DNA from: Bacteroidota bacterium
GTDB lineage: Bacteria > Bacteroidota > Bacteroidia > Palsa-965
Reading direction: 5' to 3'
Assembly (NCBI GenBank): GCA_016194975.1
Contig: JACQAM010000008.1
Coordinates: forward strand, 248,001 to 312,000
DNA: 64,000 nt
Below the pieces are notes generated by a model. It did no database searches, was not told the DNA's origin, and saw only the letters and a program-made list of their open reading frames with translations. Both the position numbers and the translations under genes were made by a program. The stretch's first letter is position 1. Every line of letters begins with the position of its first letter. Below are positions 17,780 to 27,470 of the stretch, piece by piece.

Positions 17780-19273
17780 TCAATCGTAGTCGCCAGTCAG
17801 CATGTCAAATAAAAATTCGGCTATCGTTCCCCATTCTTCAATAGGCTGACATTCTTCGTGACTAATTCTTAAAACTTTAGAATCAATTTGTGAATCTGTA
17901 TTTAATGTCAAAGAATACCAGTCTCCATTAATGCTGTAAGCAACGTGAATCAAATTCCGCGGATAATTTTCGGGATAATCTTCCCAAACGTTATCGGAAT
18001 CTGTTTTTTTCTCTTCGCTGAATTTATTGATCTCACTGTAGGGTACCAGCGTACATTCCGCGTTAAGACAAACTCCATTCGTTTTTTTCAGGATTTCGAT
18101 CCAGCCTCCAGGGAGTTCTGCTTTAGAAGCCATCAGTTCTTTTTCAGAAAGCCGTTTGTGAAAATCTTCCGGCCTGTTTTTTTTATCTTTCACGAGCAGT
18201 TTCAGCACATCCTTCAGTTTCAGAATTTTTTCAGGGCGGACCTTCCGTGTATATTTTTCCCATTCCACATCCAGCTTCTTTTTCAGGCCTTCTAAAGTAA
18301 TATTCGAATAAGTGAAAAAAGGTGTTGGCAAATCTCCTTTCCCGTCCAGTATTTCTGCGTCTCCGGCATCTTCAATTATTCTGATCGGGTACAATTCACT
18401 TTCGCTGATCAATTTTGTTTTAAGTAATATGTCCTTTGCTTTCTTATTGACACATAAACTTCTCTGTTTATGAATGAATCCGTCAGATTTTCTTTTCTCA
18501 TCTTCCTGGTGCCAAATAAAAGCAAAATCGCAAGAAGGAAGAAATTTTTTCAGGTAAGTTTTATATGACACGATAAAAAAATGCTCCTTATCAAAGAGGT
18601 CAATTATTTCACGGCGTTTATCATCCAGAACAATATTTGTTTTGATCTGCCCGGATGAAAAATGATTAACGCCACATCTGAATTGAGAATTCAGTGGCTG
18701 ATTTGAACCGGAACCCTTTAAAGTTTTTCTGTCAAACCATGGATGATCTATTCCACGTCCCAGCGGATTCAGAATAACAGGCAGAAACCATTGAAGAGAT
18801 TTAAATCGCCCGGTATCTTTCAGCCAGATGAAATCAAGCCCGGTAAGTTGATTAGCTTGTACAGCGTCTTTAAATTTTTCTGAAACATAAACATTGTAAG
18901 ACCAACCAGAGGCAATATGAATTCCTGGAGGCATTCTATCCGCTTTACAGGTAATGATCTCTCCGTACTCAGCGATGGACATACTCTTGCCCGGGCTCAA
19001 TTCATACCATTCTGAATTGGTTTGCTCATCCTCGATTATATATTGTGCAAGGCCACAAAATCCATTGAACCGGGCATAATTATTTTTAATCAAATTTTTT
19101 GATTCGGAAATGAAATCATCTATTCTCGGTGAATCCAACTCAATGTTGCTCCAGGTTCCGCTGTGTGTTTTTAATCCCAGCGAATGCACAAAGTCGCGGG
19201 CAAACTTATCGCTCTCGGGACTACGCGGATTATTGACGAGCTCAATTCTGAATTGTAAATTTTCTTTTATCAT
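17780..19273 (-). CDS. SMI1/KNR4-like C-terminal domain protein, possibly immunity-related
   Basis: 497 aa, soluble. The last ~110 residues (GGWIEILKKTNGVCLNAECT ... LIHVAYSINGDWYSLTLN ... EEWGTIAEFLFDML) follow the SMI1/KNR4 superfamily layout, which is common in immunity proteins of polymorphic toxin systems. The first ~230 residues include FNGFCGLAQYIIEDEQTNSE and YVSEKFKDAVQANQLTGLDF, reminiscent of other immunity families (Imm11/SitI6-like), but I cannot assign them firmly. No toxin gene lies beside it. AT content looks higher than in its neighbours. The domain call is moderate; the immunity role is an inference. Confidence 0.6.
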   Translation of the reverse strand: MIKENLQFRIELVNNPRSPESDKFARDFVHSLGLKTHSGTWSNIELDSPRIDDFISESKNLIKNNYARFNGFCGLAQYIIEDEQTNSEWYELSPGKSMSIAEYGEIITCKADRMPPGIHIASGWSYNVYVSEKFKDAVQANQLTGLDFIWLKDTGRFKSLQWFLPVILNPLGRGIDHPWFDRKTLKGSGSNQPLNSQFRCGVNHFSSGQIKTNIVLDDKRREIIDLFDKEHFFIVSYKTYLKKFLPSCDFAFIWHQEDEKRKSDGFIHKQRSLCVNKKAKDILLKTKLISESELYPIRIIEDAGDAEILDGKGDLPTPFFTYSNITLEGLKKKLDVEWEKYTRKVRPEKILKLKDVLKLLVKDKKNRPEDFHKRLSEKELMASKAELPGGWIEILKKTNGVCLNAECTLVPYSEINKFSEEKKTDSDNVWEDYPENYPRNLIHVAYSINGDWYSLTLNTDSQIDSKVLRISHEECQPIEEWGTIAEFLFDMLTGDYD

Positions 19274-19352
19274 GCAGCCTCTTCGATTTCGTGATAATTA
19301 CAATTTATTTCTACCTGAAAAGTAATTCATTTTTCATAAAGTGCATTCTCAT

Positions 19353-19383
19353 TTTGATTTGATAACTTAATGGCATAACTTTA
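19353..19383 (+). promoter_or_regulatory. Candidate Bacteroidota promoter
   Basis: TTTG (19353-19356), 19 bp, TAACTTTA (19376-19383), 7 of 8 matches to TAnnTTTG. It would give a leader of about 15 bases before the ATG of the OmpA-domain gene. Confidence 0.55.
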
Positions 19384-19404
19384 TTGAATCCCAAACTCCC
19401 TTGC

Positions 19405-21792
19405 ATGAAAACTATTTTTCGCGGAAAGAAAATATTCCGTTTTATTTTTACCAACTTGTTTTTTATTTTTTTGCTTTCGTTCGCGTTCGCGCAGACCAAA
19501 ACAAAACTCACCATTCACTTCGAGTCGGATTCCTACACGCTCACCGGCCAGGCGCAGAAAAGTATTGATTCGGTTCTCCGCGTGCGATCGTTCGCGGGTG
19601 CGAATTGCAGAATTTCCATTGTGGGATTTACCGACAGTACCGGCGATCTCGAACACAACAAACAACTTTCCAATCAGCGTTCACTAACTACTGCTGATTA
19701 TTTTAAATCGAAAGGATTTTCGCGGACAGAATATTCCGGCAAAGCTTCCTACAACGCCGTTGGGAATAATTCTACCGAAAAGGGAAAATATCTGAATCGC
19801 CGGGTAGAAATTACTTTCACACAAACGTCTGTAGAATTGAATAAGATCGGGAATGTGGAACCGGAAGATGAAAAATATAAAATTGATGCAACGCAGGATC
19901 GTGTGATCGTGGAAAAGTCGGGAACGCAACTGATCATTCCGGCGAATGCATTCGTTGACCAAAACGGAAATCCTGTAACCGGCGAAATTGAAATTTCTTA
20001 TCGCGAGTATCGTGACGCTGCTGATTTTATTCTTGCGGATATGCCCATGAATATTCCTGAACACGGAACACAACAACCGTTCAACTCGGCAGGAATGTTC
20101 CGCATAGAAGCAACGCAGAACGGGCAACCGCTGGAACTTGCCGCAGGAAAAAATATCGATCTCAATTATGCGATGGAGCAGGATCTTCCGGACATGAATC
20201 TTTACAAATTCGACACGATCGCAAATCAATGGAAACCGATGGAGCAGATCACCGATCAGAATGGAAATAATGTGGGCGCGCACAATGATGCACATGGCAT
20301 GCGCGTATGCGGGTGGATGGGTGATCAGAAAACCTGCCTGATGGGCGATGACCAGGGAATAATTTACATTGCCGATGCAGGAATTCGTTATGCGGATAGC
20401 CCGGAAATAATTTCGGCTGAAATGAAAACGTATGATTCTTTGACAACGAAAAAGAGCGAATGTTATGCTGCGCTCGGTTATAATAAAAGCCAGATACTGT
20501 TTGATAATATTCATCTCGATACATTGCGCCAGCACAAAGACCGGATCACGCATCATTACAAAATAAAAAAAGTGAGTACGGGCAAAGGCAAAACTGTTTT
20601 TGAAATAAAATGTTTTGCAGATAAGAACAATGAGTTCACACCGGTCAAAAAAATCTCCTGGGAATATCCTTCGGAAGACATGACTTCGTTGAATGATTCT
20701 ATTTTCAAAAAGAAATGGGATGAGTGCATGATCATGTTCAACGAGTCGAATAATGATTATGAAATTTACATGAAGGATAATATTACCGGTGCTGCAACAG
20801 AGATCAAGGACGTGAATATGGTTTTCCCTGATAAAGTGAAGAAGAAAAAATTCCAGCAGAAAGAAATGGAAACATTCAGTGTTTATGATTCTGCATACAC
20901 GGTTTATGCAAATGAACTTGCGGTGATACAGTTCAAACACGATTCGCTGATCAGGAACGACATGGCGCTGCAGCGCAAGATCGATTCGCTCGACAAAATA
21001 CTTTCCATGATCCCTGAAGTGAAATTTCCCGGCAACGATTCGCTTTTCTGTTTCTGGTCGCTGAGCCGCGAGTACATGAGCCCGGAAGAAACAAAAATGA
21101 CTTTCAGCAAGTGGTTTGAATATTTCGATGCAAATAAACCGATGATGGCCAAACGATATGCTGCATTGAAGAAATCAAAAAAATATGCCGAAGCTTTACA
21201 ATTGTTGAAGGAGAGAAAAGATGCGGAAGTGCAATTTGAAAAAGCCAGGAAACTGGCGGAACAAAAATTGGAGAAAACAAAAGCAGAGCAGGAAAAAAAC
21301 AATGACACCGATCAAACCAAAAAAAGTGAACTGAATAATTTTATGGTCATTGGCGGATCGGAATCGAATATGAAAAAAGGAGAAGACCTGAATAATGAGA
21401 AAACAATTTTCCGTTCGCTTTCCATTTCGAGTATGGGCGTTTACAATTACGACCAGATTTCCCGCTTCAGATCGCCCATCGTAACCGTGGATGCGGCGTA
21501 CCAGGATGAAAATAAAAAACCGCTGAATATTATTTTGATGTACATCGCCGATTCCTCTTTCAATGGCATCATGCGTTATGATGGACTGGAAGGCATGACT
21601 CCGCAGGTATTCAATTACAGCGCATCGTCAAGAACAACGATGATCGCCTTCGATGAAAATTTTACGGCATACACTTTTACATCGGAACAATTCGCGAAAA
21701 TAAATCCCGGGAATGGAACGATCTCCTATACTTTCACGCTGAAGAAAATGAAGAATGTGAATTCGCATGCAGAACTGGAGCAGGCGTTGTAG
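19405..21792 (+). CDS. Secreted protein with N-terminal OmpA-family domain
   Basis: 795 aa from the ATG at 19405; an upstream TTG adds seven residues but would sit at the promoter. A basic n-region and long hydrophobic core (NLFFIFLLSFAFAQ) form the signal peptide. Residues about 30-140 are an OmpA_C-like peptidoglycan-binding fold (IHFESDSYTL, VGFTDSTGDLEHNKQLSNQR, YLNRRVEITF). OmpA domains are normally C-terminal, so this order is unusual. The middle is beta-rich (IPANAFVDQNGNPVTGEIEI resembles a carboxypeptidase-regulatory-like fold). Residues about 595-635 are a charged coiled coil. Probably a periplasmic or outer-membrane-linked structural protein. Confidence 0.75.
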   Translation: MKTIFRGKKIFRFIFTNLFFIFLLSFAFAQTKTKLTIHFESDSYTLTGQAQKSIDSVLRVRSFAGANCRISIVGFTDSTGDLEHNKQLSNQRSLTTADYFKSKGFSRTEYSGKASYNAVGNNSTEKGKYLNRRVEITFTQTSVELNKIGNVEPEDEKYKIDATQDRVIVEKSGTQLIIPANAFVDQNGNPVTGEIEISYREYRDAADFILADMPMNIPEHGTQQPFNSAGMFRIEATQNGQPLELAAGKNIDLNYAMEQDLPDMNLYKFDTIANQWKPMEQITDQNGNNVGAHNDAHGMRVCGWMGDQKTCLMGDDQGIIYIADAGIRYADSPEIISAEMKTYDSLTTKKSECYAALGYNKSQILFDNIHLDTLRQHKDRITHHYKIKKVSTGKGKTVFEIKCFADKNNEFTPVKKISWEYPSEDMTSLNDSIFKKKWDECMIMFNESNNDYEIYMKDNITGAATEIKDVNMVFPDKVKKKKFQQKEMETFSVYDSAYTVYANELAVIQFKHDSLIRNDMALQRKIDSLDKILSMIPEVKFPGNDSLFCFWSLSREYMSPEETKMTFSKWFEYFDANKPMMAKRYAALKKSKKYAEALQLLKERKDAEVQFEKARKLAEQKLEKTKAEQEKNNDTDQTKKSELNNFMVIGGSESNMKKGEDLNNEKTIFRSLSISSMGVYNYDQISRFRSPIVTVDAAYQDENKKPLNIILMYIADSSFNGIMRYDGLEGMTPQVFNYSASSRTTMIAFDENFTAYTFTSEQFAKINPGNGTISYTFTLKKMKNVNSHAELEQAL

Positions 21793-21899
21793 GAGAATGG
21801 AAGAATGGGGGTGGAGTTATCAGGTACTGCCGGAAATTCAGAATTATTTATTGGATTCGATCTTTTACTTCAATTCACTGAATTTTTATTTACTTTTTT

Positions 21900-21964
21900 C
21901 CTAATACCCTAATACCCTAATACCCTAATACCCTAATACCCCAATACCCCAATACTCTAATACT
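21900..21964. repeat. Tandem decamer repeat (CTAATACCCT)
   Basis: About six units of CTAATACCCT, drifting to CCAATACCCC and CTAATACTCC at the right end. It fills the spacer between convergent genes and runs into the stop codon of the polyprenyl synthase gene (CTA at 21957-21959 is its TAG). Confidence 0.95.
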
Positions 21965-22934
21965 CCCTATTCATCAGATCATCTGCAAATTTCCGGAGTG
22001 CTGTAATTTTTTCTTTATCCGCTTTTACACTTTCCAGCGTTACAATTCCTTTTTCATAATGCGCGCGCATTTCTTTTTCGGCATGGCGGCGTACTTCCAG
22101 CGAATCAAAAATATTTTTTATGGCTATTACTTTTTCTTCCGCATGTTTCGCGCCGGCTTGTGTCCAGTTCTGCAGTTCTTCTTTCTGGTACCGGTTGGCG
22201 AGTTCGTATGCTTTGAGCAATAAAAAAGTTTTTTTGTTCGAAACGATATCGCCGCCGGGTTGTTTCCCGAATTTTTCGGAATGGCCGTACACATCGAGAA
22301 TGTCATCTTTCAGCTGGAAAGCTATTCCCATGTGTTTGCCGAACCCGGATAATTTTTCTGCTTCTTTTTTTTCTGCGCCAACTGCAACGGCGCCCATTTC
22401 CAGGCAAGCAGCAAGCAGCACAGCGGTTTTCAGTTCTATCATGCGGAGATATTCCGCAATGGAAATATTATTTTTCTTTTCGAAATCCATATCCATCTGT
22501 TGCCCTTCGCAGACGTGCAATGAAGTAGCAGAAAAAATTTCCGTGAGTTCTTTCAGTACATTTTCCGGTGAGCGGCCGAGCTGGCGGAACGCTTCGGTGT
22601 ACAAAGCATCACCACTTAGTATGGCAATGTTCGTGTTCCATTTCACATGCACGCTCGGATTTCCCCTGCGCAGGGAAGCGTTGTCCATGATATCATCGTG
22701 CAGCAAAGTGAAATTGTGAAACAATTCAACAGCGATGGCCGAAGGAACGGCCGGGGAGATATTTTCCGAAAAAAGTCCGGCGCTGCTCATCACAAGAAAT
22801 GGACGCAGGCGTTTTCCTCCTGAAGAAAGAGCGTAACGAAGCGGATCGTAAAGATTCGATGGAGCAGCAGGAAAACTGGCGATGATCTCCGCGAATGTTT
22901 TATCCAGAAGCCGGTGAATTTCTTTTGCGTTCAA
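21957..22934 (-). CDS. Trans-polyprenyl diphosphate synthase (FPP/GGPP type)
   Basis: 325 aa. It condenses isopentenyl diphosphate with allylic diphosphates. The first Asp-rich motif is LLHDDIMDNASLRRG (DDxxD) and the second is QLKDDILDVYG; GGKRLRP near the N-terminus binds diphosphate. The residues before the first motif (AVELFHNFTLLHDD) suggest a short-to-medium chain product such as farnesyl or geranylgeranyl diphosphate. It is the last gene of an operon with the epimerase (4-bp overlap), RfbA and an RND permease. A separate longer-chain-type synthase lies at 38327. Its stop codon lies inside a decamer repeat. Confidence 0.92.
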   Translation of the reverse strand: MNAKEIHRLLDKTFAEIIASFPAAPSNLYDPLRYALSSGGKRLRPFLVMSSAGLFSENISPAVPSAIAVELFHNFTLLHDDIMDNASLRRGNPSVHVKWNTNIAILSGDALYTEAFRQLGRSPENVLKELTEIFSATSLHVCEGQQMDMDFEKKNNISIAEYLRMIELKTAVLLAACLEMGAVAVGAEKKEAEKLSGFGKHMGIAFQLKDDILDVYGHSEKFGKQPGGDIVSNKKTFLLLKAYELANRYQKEELQNWTQAGAKHAEEKVIAIKNIFDSLEVRRHAEKEMRAHYEKGIVTLESVKADKEKITALRKFADDLMNREY

Positions 22935-23890
22935 GGAACAGAAATAAAAGAGGTGTCGGCGATCACTTTTCTGATTCCTTCTTCGAGTGGAAGAAGTTTA
23001 TGGTGGAGCACCTGCATCATTTTAGAATTATCAGGTTTGCGCCGCGTCATGTCGCCTTCTTTCAGCGCGGGAAGAAATTTTATTTTCGAACGGGAAGCGG
23101 TGATGCGGATGATCATTTTTGCAAGTTCAAGAATAGTGATCTCTTCGTCGCTGCCGATATTGATCACATCATTCATAAATTTTTCTTCTTCAAAACATTT
23201 TACACAGGCCTCCACATTATCATCCACGAAACAAAAAGTCCTGGTTTGCGATCCGTCGCCATTGATGCACAACGGTTCATTTTTCAGCGCCGCCATAATG
23301 AAACGCGACATCACAAAATCGGAAGACTGCTTCGGCCCGTAGGTATTGAAAAAACGGAAGATGCCGTAATTCAAACCGTATTCTTTGTGATAAGCTTTGA
23401 GATAAGCTTCGCCGGCATTTTTCACGATCGCGTATGGCAATCTCGAATTGAGCGGCGTGGTTTCTTCATTCTGCGGAAATTCAACCGGCTCACCGTAAAC
23501 TTCCGATGAGGAAGAATAAAAAACGCGTTTCACTTTTGCCGTTGCACAAAGATTCAACAGCATCCGCATCCCGATGAGATCATTCAGTACAAGAAGCGGA
23601 TGATCGAGCGTACGTTTCACGCCAACAACAGCAGCAAAATGAAAAACATAATCGAAGGGGTGTGAAAGAAAAACATCCGTGATGTGATTGCTGTTATTGA
23701 TGTTGCATTTTATGAATTCAATATTCTTGTGAGGAGAAACGGGAATTTTCTTTTCACTCCCGGTCAGAAGATTATCAACGATCACAATTTTGTTCTCCGC
23801 ATTCTGCGACAATCTTTCTGCGAGGCCGCTGCCAATGAATCCTGCGCCACCGGTGATCAGTATTTTATTTTTTACTGTATTGCTCTTCAT
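22931..23890 (-). CDS. NAD-dependent sugar-nucleotide epimerase/dehydratase
   Basis: 319 aa, extended short-chain dehydrogenase. It shows the Rossmann motif TGGAGFIGSGLAERL, the catalytic SSSEVYGE region, YAIVK (YxxxK) and the C-terminal GDGSQTRTFCFVDDNVEA typical of the UDP-glucuronate decarboxylase / GDP-mannose-dehydratase-like branch. The exact substrate is uncertain. It sits 2 bp after rfbA and overlaps the prenyl synthase start by 4 bp, so the three are translationally coupled. The context points to a nucleotide-activated sugar for surface glycan. Confidence 0.9.
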   Translation of the reverse strand: MKSNTVKNKILITGGAGFIGSGLAERLSQNAENKIVIVDNLLTGSEKKIPVSPHKNIEFIKCNINNSNHITDVFLSHPFDYVFHFAAVVGVKRTLDHPLLVLNDLIGMRMLLNLCATAKVKRVFYSSSSEVYGEPVEFPQNEETTPLNSRLPYAIVKNAGEAYLKAYHKEYGLNYGIFRFFNTYGPKQSSDFVMSRFIMAALKNEPLCINGDGSQTRTFCFVDDNVEACVKCFEEEKFMNDVINIGSDEEITILELAKMIIRITASRSKIKFLPALKEGDMTRRKPDNSKMMQVLHHKLLPLEEGIRKVIADTSFISVP

Positions 23891-23892
23891 TT

Positions 23893-24759
23893 TTATTTTC
23901 TGTTCACCAGTGTGAGCAGGTATTTTCCGTAACCACTTTTCATCAGCGGCTCAGCAAGTTTTTTCAGTTGCTCTTTGTCAATGAATCCCTGGCGAAAAGC
24001 AACTTCTTCAATGCAACCCACTTTCAATCCCTGCCGCTCTTCGATCACCTGCACGAATTGTCCCGCCTGCGTAAGCGATGCGAATGTACCCGTGTCCAGC
24101 CACGCGGTTCCGCGCGCGAGAATTCCCACTTTCAGTTTTCCCATTGAGAGATAATGTTTGTTCACATCAGTGATCTCGTATTCACCGCGCGCACCGGGTT
24201 TGAGCTCCTTCGCAATTTTCACTACGCTGTTGTCATAAAAATATAATCCCGGCACAGCGTAGTTCGATTTCGGATGTTGCGGCTTCTCTTCGATAGAAAG
24301 CACTTTTCCTTTCGAATCGAATTCCACCACGCCATAACGTTCAGGATCGGAAACGTGGTAAGCAAAAACAACTCCGCCATCGGGATCAATATTCACCTGC
24401 ATTAATCCGCCAAGTCCGGCGCCATAAAAAATATTATCGCCGAGAATGAGCGCCACTTTTTCTTTGCCGATGAATTTTTCTCCGATCACGAATGCCTGCG
24501 CAAGCCCGTTCGGAATTTTTTGTTCTTCATAGAAGAATTTGCAGCCGAGTTGTGTTCCGTCGCCGAGCAATCGTTTGAATCCCGGGAGATCTATTGGTGT
24601 TGAAATAATTAATATTTCGCGGATGCCGGCCATCATCAGAACAGAGAGCGGGTAATAGATCATCGGTTTGTCGTAAACCGGCATGAGTTGCTTGCTCACT
24701 GCGAGTGTGAGCGGGTGCAATCGTGTGCCGGATCCGCCGGCGAGAATTATTCCTTTCAT
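23893..24759 (-). CDS. rfbA: Glucose-1-phosphate thymidylyltransferase
   Basis: 288 aa, standard RfbA/RmlA length. The signature [20 protein letters not shown] with [12 protein letters not shown] is complete, as is the GDNIFYG loop and the C-terminal region ([16 protein letters not shown]). The enzyme makes dTDP-glucose from dTTP and glucose-1-phosphate, the entry to dTDP-rhamnose and other dTDP-deoxysugars. No rfbB, C or D genes follow; the neighbour is a different epimerase. It begins 13 bp after the RND permease stop on the same strand. Confidence 0.95.
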   Translation of the reverse strand: MKGIILAGGSGTRLHPLTLAVSKQLMPVYDKPMIYYPLSVLMMAGIREILIISTPIDLPGFKRLLGDGTQLGCKFFYEEQKIPNGLAQAFVIGEKFIGKEKVALILGDNIFYGAGLGGLMQVNIDPDGGVVFAYHVSDPERYGVVEFDSKGKVLSIEEKPQHPKSNYAVPGLYFYDNSVVKIAKELKPGARGEYEITDVNKHYLSMGKLKVGILARGTAWLDTGTFASLTQAGQFVQVIEERQGLKVGCIEEVAFRQGFIDKEQLKKLAEPLMKSGYGKYLLTLVNRK

Positions 24760-24772
24760 CTTCAGAAAAATT

Positions 24773-27310
24773 TCAATGGTGATGATGACCGTGGTGGATC
24801 TTCAGTTTGTCGGCGTCAATGTCTTCTTCTTCATCATAAATTTCAATGAGCGGTTCTTTCATCAGTGCTTTTGTGGAAGCGCGTTTCTCGAGTGAAAGAA
24901 GCAGGCAGGGAAGAAGAACAAGATTCGTTGCTAATGAAACAATGAGTGTGATCGACAATAAAATTCCGAGCGCAACGGTTCCGCCGAAACTGGAAACAAG
25001 AAAAATGGCGAAACCAAAAAAGAGAATGATGTTCGTATAGATCATGCTCAGCCCGGTTTCTTTTATGGCGAGCGAAACTGCTTTCGATGCATTGGCGGCA
25101 GAAAGTTTCCGGAGTTGGTGGCGATACGCAGTAAGAATGTAAATGGTTCCATCGGATGCAATACCGAATGCGATCGAGAAAATAAGAATGGTTGACGACT
25201 TGAAAGGAATTCCGAGATAGCCCATGATGCCGGCAGTCATTACCAATGGAATTAAACAGGGAAGTTTGGAGAGCACGATGATCCATACCGATCGGAAGAG
25301 CGCCATGCCGAGAAGAAGAATGAGTCCGATTGCGATGAGCAAACTCACGAAGAGATGATGCAGCATGTAATCGAAACTGCGAAGGAACATCCGCGAATTG
25401 CCGGTGAGATCAACTTTGAAATATTTTCTCGGGAAAAGTGAATCCACTACCGGCTGAATTTTCGCCATGATCCGTTTCGAACTGTCGGAACCTACATCCG
25501 CCATCTGGAAACTGAGCCTTGTAGAGCGATATGTGCTGTCGAGAAAAGTATTCAGTTTCTGTTTGTTCGATTCATTCAGTTTTTTTCCTTCCTTGTTCGG
25601 GTTGCTGTAATTCGCAATGCGCTGCAAGCTGATCATGTCATGCGGAACGCGGTACGCTTTTACTTTTCCGTTGTTCAGCGCCTGGTTAGTGAATTTCACC
25701 GCTTCTACAACGGAAACAGGTTTGGAAAATTCAGGCCGCGAATCGACGAAACGTTGAAGCGAATCGATATTGAAAAGCACTTCTCCATTCGGAAGAAAAA
25801 TATTTTTCGGGCCGAGTGTATCGGGCGCATAATCATCCGGATTTGGTTTGATCCCTTTCTTCGCGAGATCGCGCTTCATGCTGTCGGTGAGAAATGGTTT
25901 CACTTCAAGCGCCACTTCGAACGGAAGAACGCCTTTGAAATTTTTCTCGAAGAATTTCAGATCAAGATAAAGCGGATCGTTTTTCGGAAGATCGTCCACC
26001 ACGTATCCATTGATCTTCACTTTGAAAAATCCGAGCGTGGCGATGATCGTAGCGAGTGCAATGCCAAGATAGATTGCTTTACGGTGATGATGAACGAGTT
26101 TGTCGACGAGTGCGAGAATTTTATTGATGCGTTTTCCACTCAGGTGTTTCATCTGCTTCGGTTTCGGTTCGGGCAGGTAACTGAACGTAATAGGCGTGAG
26201 CACAAGTGCAATGAAATAAGTGGTCATTACATTGATCGCTGCCACCACGCCGAATTCAACAAGCATAGAACTATTCGTGAAATAAAATACACCGAAGCCG
26301 ATGGAGGTAGTGAGGTTGGCAAGAAAATTCGAGAGTCCCACTTTCTGCACCATCCGGGAAAGCGCTTTTGTTTTATTTCCATGCGCAACTAATTCTTCCT
26401 GGTATTTATTGATGAGAAAAATACAATTCGGAATTCCGATGATGACAATGAGTGAAGGAATGAGTCCTGAAAGGATCGTGATCTTGTAATCGAAAAGTGC
26501 AATAGTGCCCACCGACCAGATCAATCCGACAATGACAATGATGAGCGAAAAGAAGACTGCATTGAAATAACGGAAGAAAATAAAAAGAATAAGCGCCGTA
26601 ACAAGAATAGAAAGGACAAGCAGCAATGTAGATTCGCCGGAGATCTTGCGCATATATTCCGATCGTATCCACGGCATGCCCGAGAGATGCATCTCTTCGT
26701 GATTTTTTATTCCGAAATGATTCACATAATCGCGGATCTTTCCCACGATCGCCAAACGGTTTTTTGAATTCAGATCTTTTTGTGTGAACGTGATCGCGAG
26801 CACTGTCACCTGCGGAACGTCCACGCCGGCAGTTTTCTTTTTCGTAATAATGAGTCCCTCGTAAAATGGCAGCCGTAAAATTATTTTTTTGATACTGTCA
26901 CATTCTTCCTGCGATTGGGGTCGTCGGTTCACAACGGGAAGTACATCGAGTTTTTCAATGCTGTCATTCGGTTGCAGGTTGTACAAGCGGGCAGTGGACA
27001 TTACATTCTCAACGCCATTTATTTTTCCGATGGAATCTGTGAGATCATACCAGTCGCGGAATTTATTGAACTGGAACATACCGGTGTCTTTGAAACCGAT
27101 CACCATTACATTTCCATCTTCGCCGTATTTCGCTTTGAATTTTTCATAAGCGATATACATGGAATCGTCAACCGGCAGCACGCGCGCATACTTGTAGGAA
27201 AGTTCAAGGTTCGTTTTCGCCTTCCATCCCATGAAGCCCGTGACCAGGAGCATAAGAACCAGGATCACGACGCGATTACGGAGAATGAAATGAGAAATTT
27301 TTTCCCACAT
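24773..27310 (-). CDS. RND/MMPL-family permease (HAE3-like)
   Basis: 845 aa with about 12 membrane helices in the two-halves RND layout: one N-terminal helix, a large periplasmic loop (about 35-215), a five-helix bundle, then a second helix (near 405), loop and bundle. The short loops and family look ([35 protein letters not shown]) fit the HAE3/MMPL group, whose members move lipids, hopanoids or other hydrophobic molecules. The C-terminus is unusual: [11 protein letters not shown]. As first gene of an operon with RfbA, an epimerase and a prenyl synthase, it may export a glycan- or isoprenoid-linked lipid (inference). Confidence 0.9.
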   Translation of the reverse strand: MWEKISHFILRNRVVILVLMLLVTGFMGWKAKTNLELSYKYARVLPVDDSMYIAYEKFKAKYGEDGNVMVIGFKDTGMFQFNKFRDWYDLTDSIGKINGVENVMSTARLYNLQPNDSIEKLDVLPVVNRRPQSQEECDSIKKIILRLPFYEGLIITKKKTAGVDVPQVTVLAITFTQKDLNSKNRLAIVGKIRDYVNHFGIKNHEEMHLSGMPWIRSEYMRKISGESTLLLVLSILVTALILFIFFRYFNAVFFSLIIVIVGLIWSVGTIALFDYKITILSGLIPSLIVIIGIPNCIFLINKYQEELVAHGNKTKALSRMVQKVGLSNFLANLTTSIGFGVFYFTNSSMLVEFGVVAAINVMTTYFIALVLTPITFSYLPEPKPKQMKHLSGKRINKILALVDKLVHHHRKAIYLGIALATIIATLGFFKVKINGYVVDDLPKNDPLYLDLKFFEKNFKGVLPFEVALEVKPFLTDSMKRDLAKKGIKPNPDDYAPDTLGPKNIFLPNGEVLFNIDSLQRFVDSRPEFSKPVSVVEAVKFTNQALNNGKVKAYRVPHDMISLQRIANYSNPNKEGKKLNESNKQKLNTFLDSTYRSTRLSFQMADVGSDSSKRIMAKIQPVVDSLFPRKYFKVDLTGNSRMFLRSFDYMLHHLFVSLLIAIGLILLLGMALFRSVWIIVLSKLPCLIPLVMTAGIMGYLGIPFKSSTILIFSIAFGIASDGTIYILTAYRHQLRKLSAANASKAVSLAIKETGLSMIYTNIILFFGFAIFLVSSFGGTVALGILLSITLIVSLATNLVLLPCLLLSLEKRASTKALMKEPLIEIYDEEEDIDADKLKIHHGHHHH

Positions 27311-27470
27311 ACAGGCAGAGGCCGATCTTCCGGAAAAGCTTTCAGGGCGCGGGAAGATCGGGAGTTAAAAATAAGAATTTTAGAGGCATGGAAAAGATTT
27401 TATCGGCACAATGATTGTTTGTAAAAAGCGTTAATGTTTCTGACTAAATTGTTAACCAAAATTTCCCGCC

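Noticed and set aside
19684-20940. 418-residue open frame on the minus strand inside the OmpA-domain gene
   Set aside because: Composition is typical of an antisense shadow (Ile/His/Phe/Arg-rich, no domain), and the plus-strand gene has signal peptide, promoter and domain.
21900-21964. Decamer array as a CRISPR
   Set aside because: Units are contiguous with no spacers, far too short, and no cas genes are present.
25640-26392. 250-residue plus-strand frame inside the RND permease gene
   Set aside because: Antisense shadow rich in Arg/His/Phe; the minus-strand permease explains the region fully.
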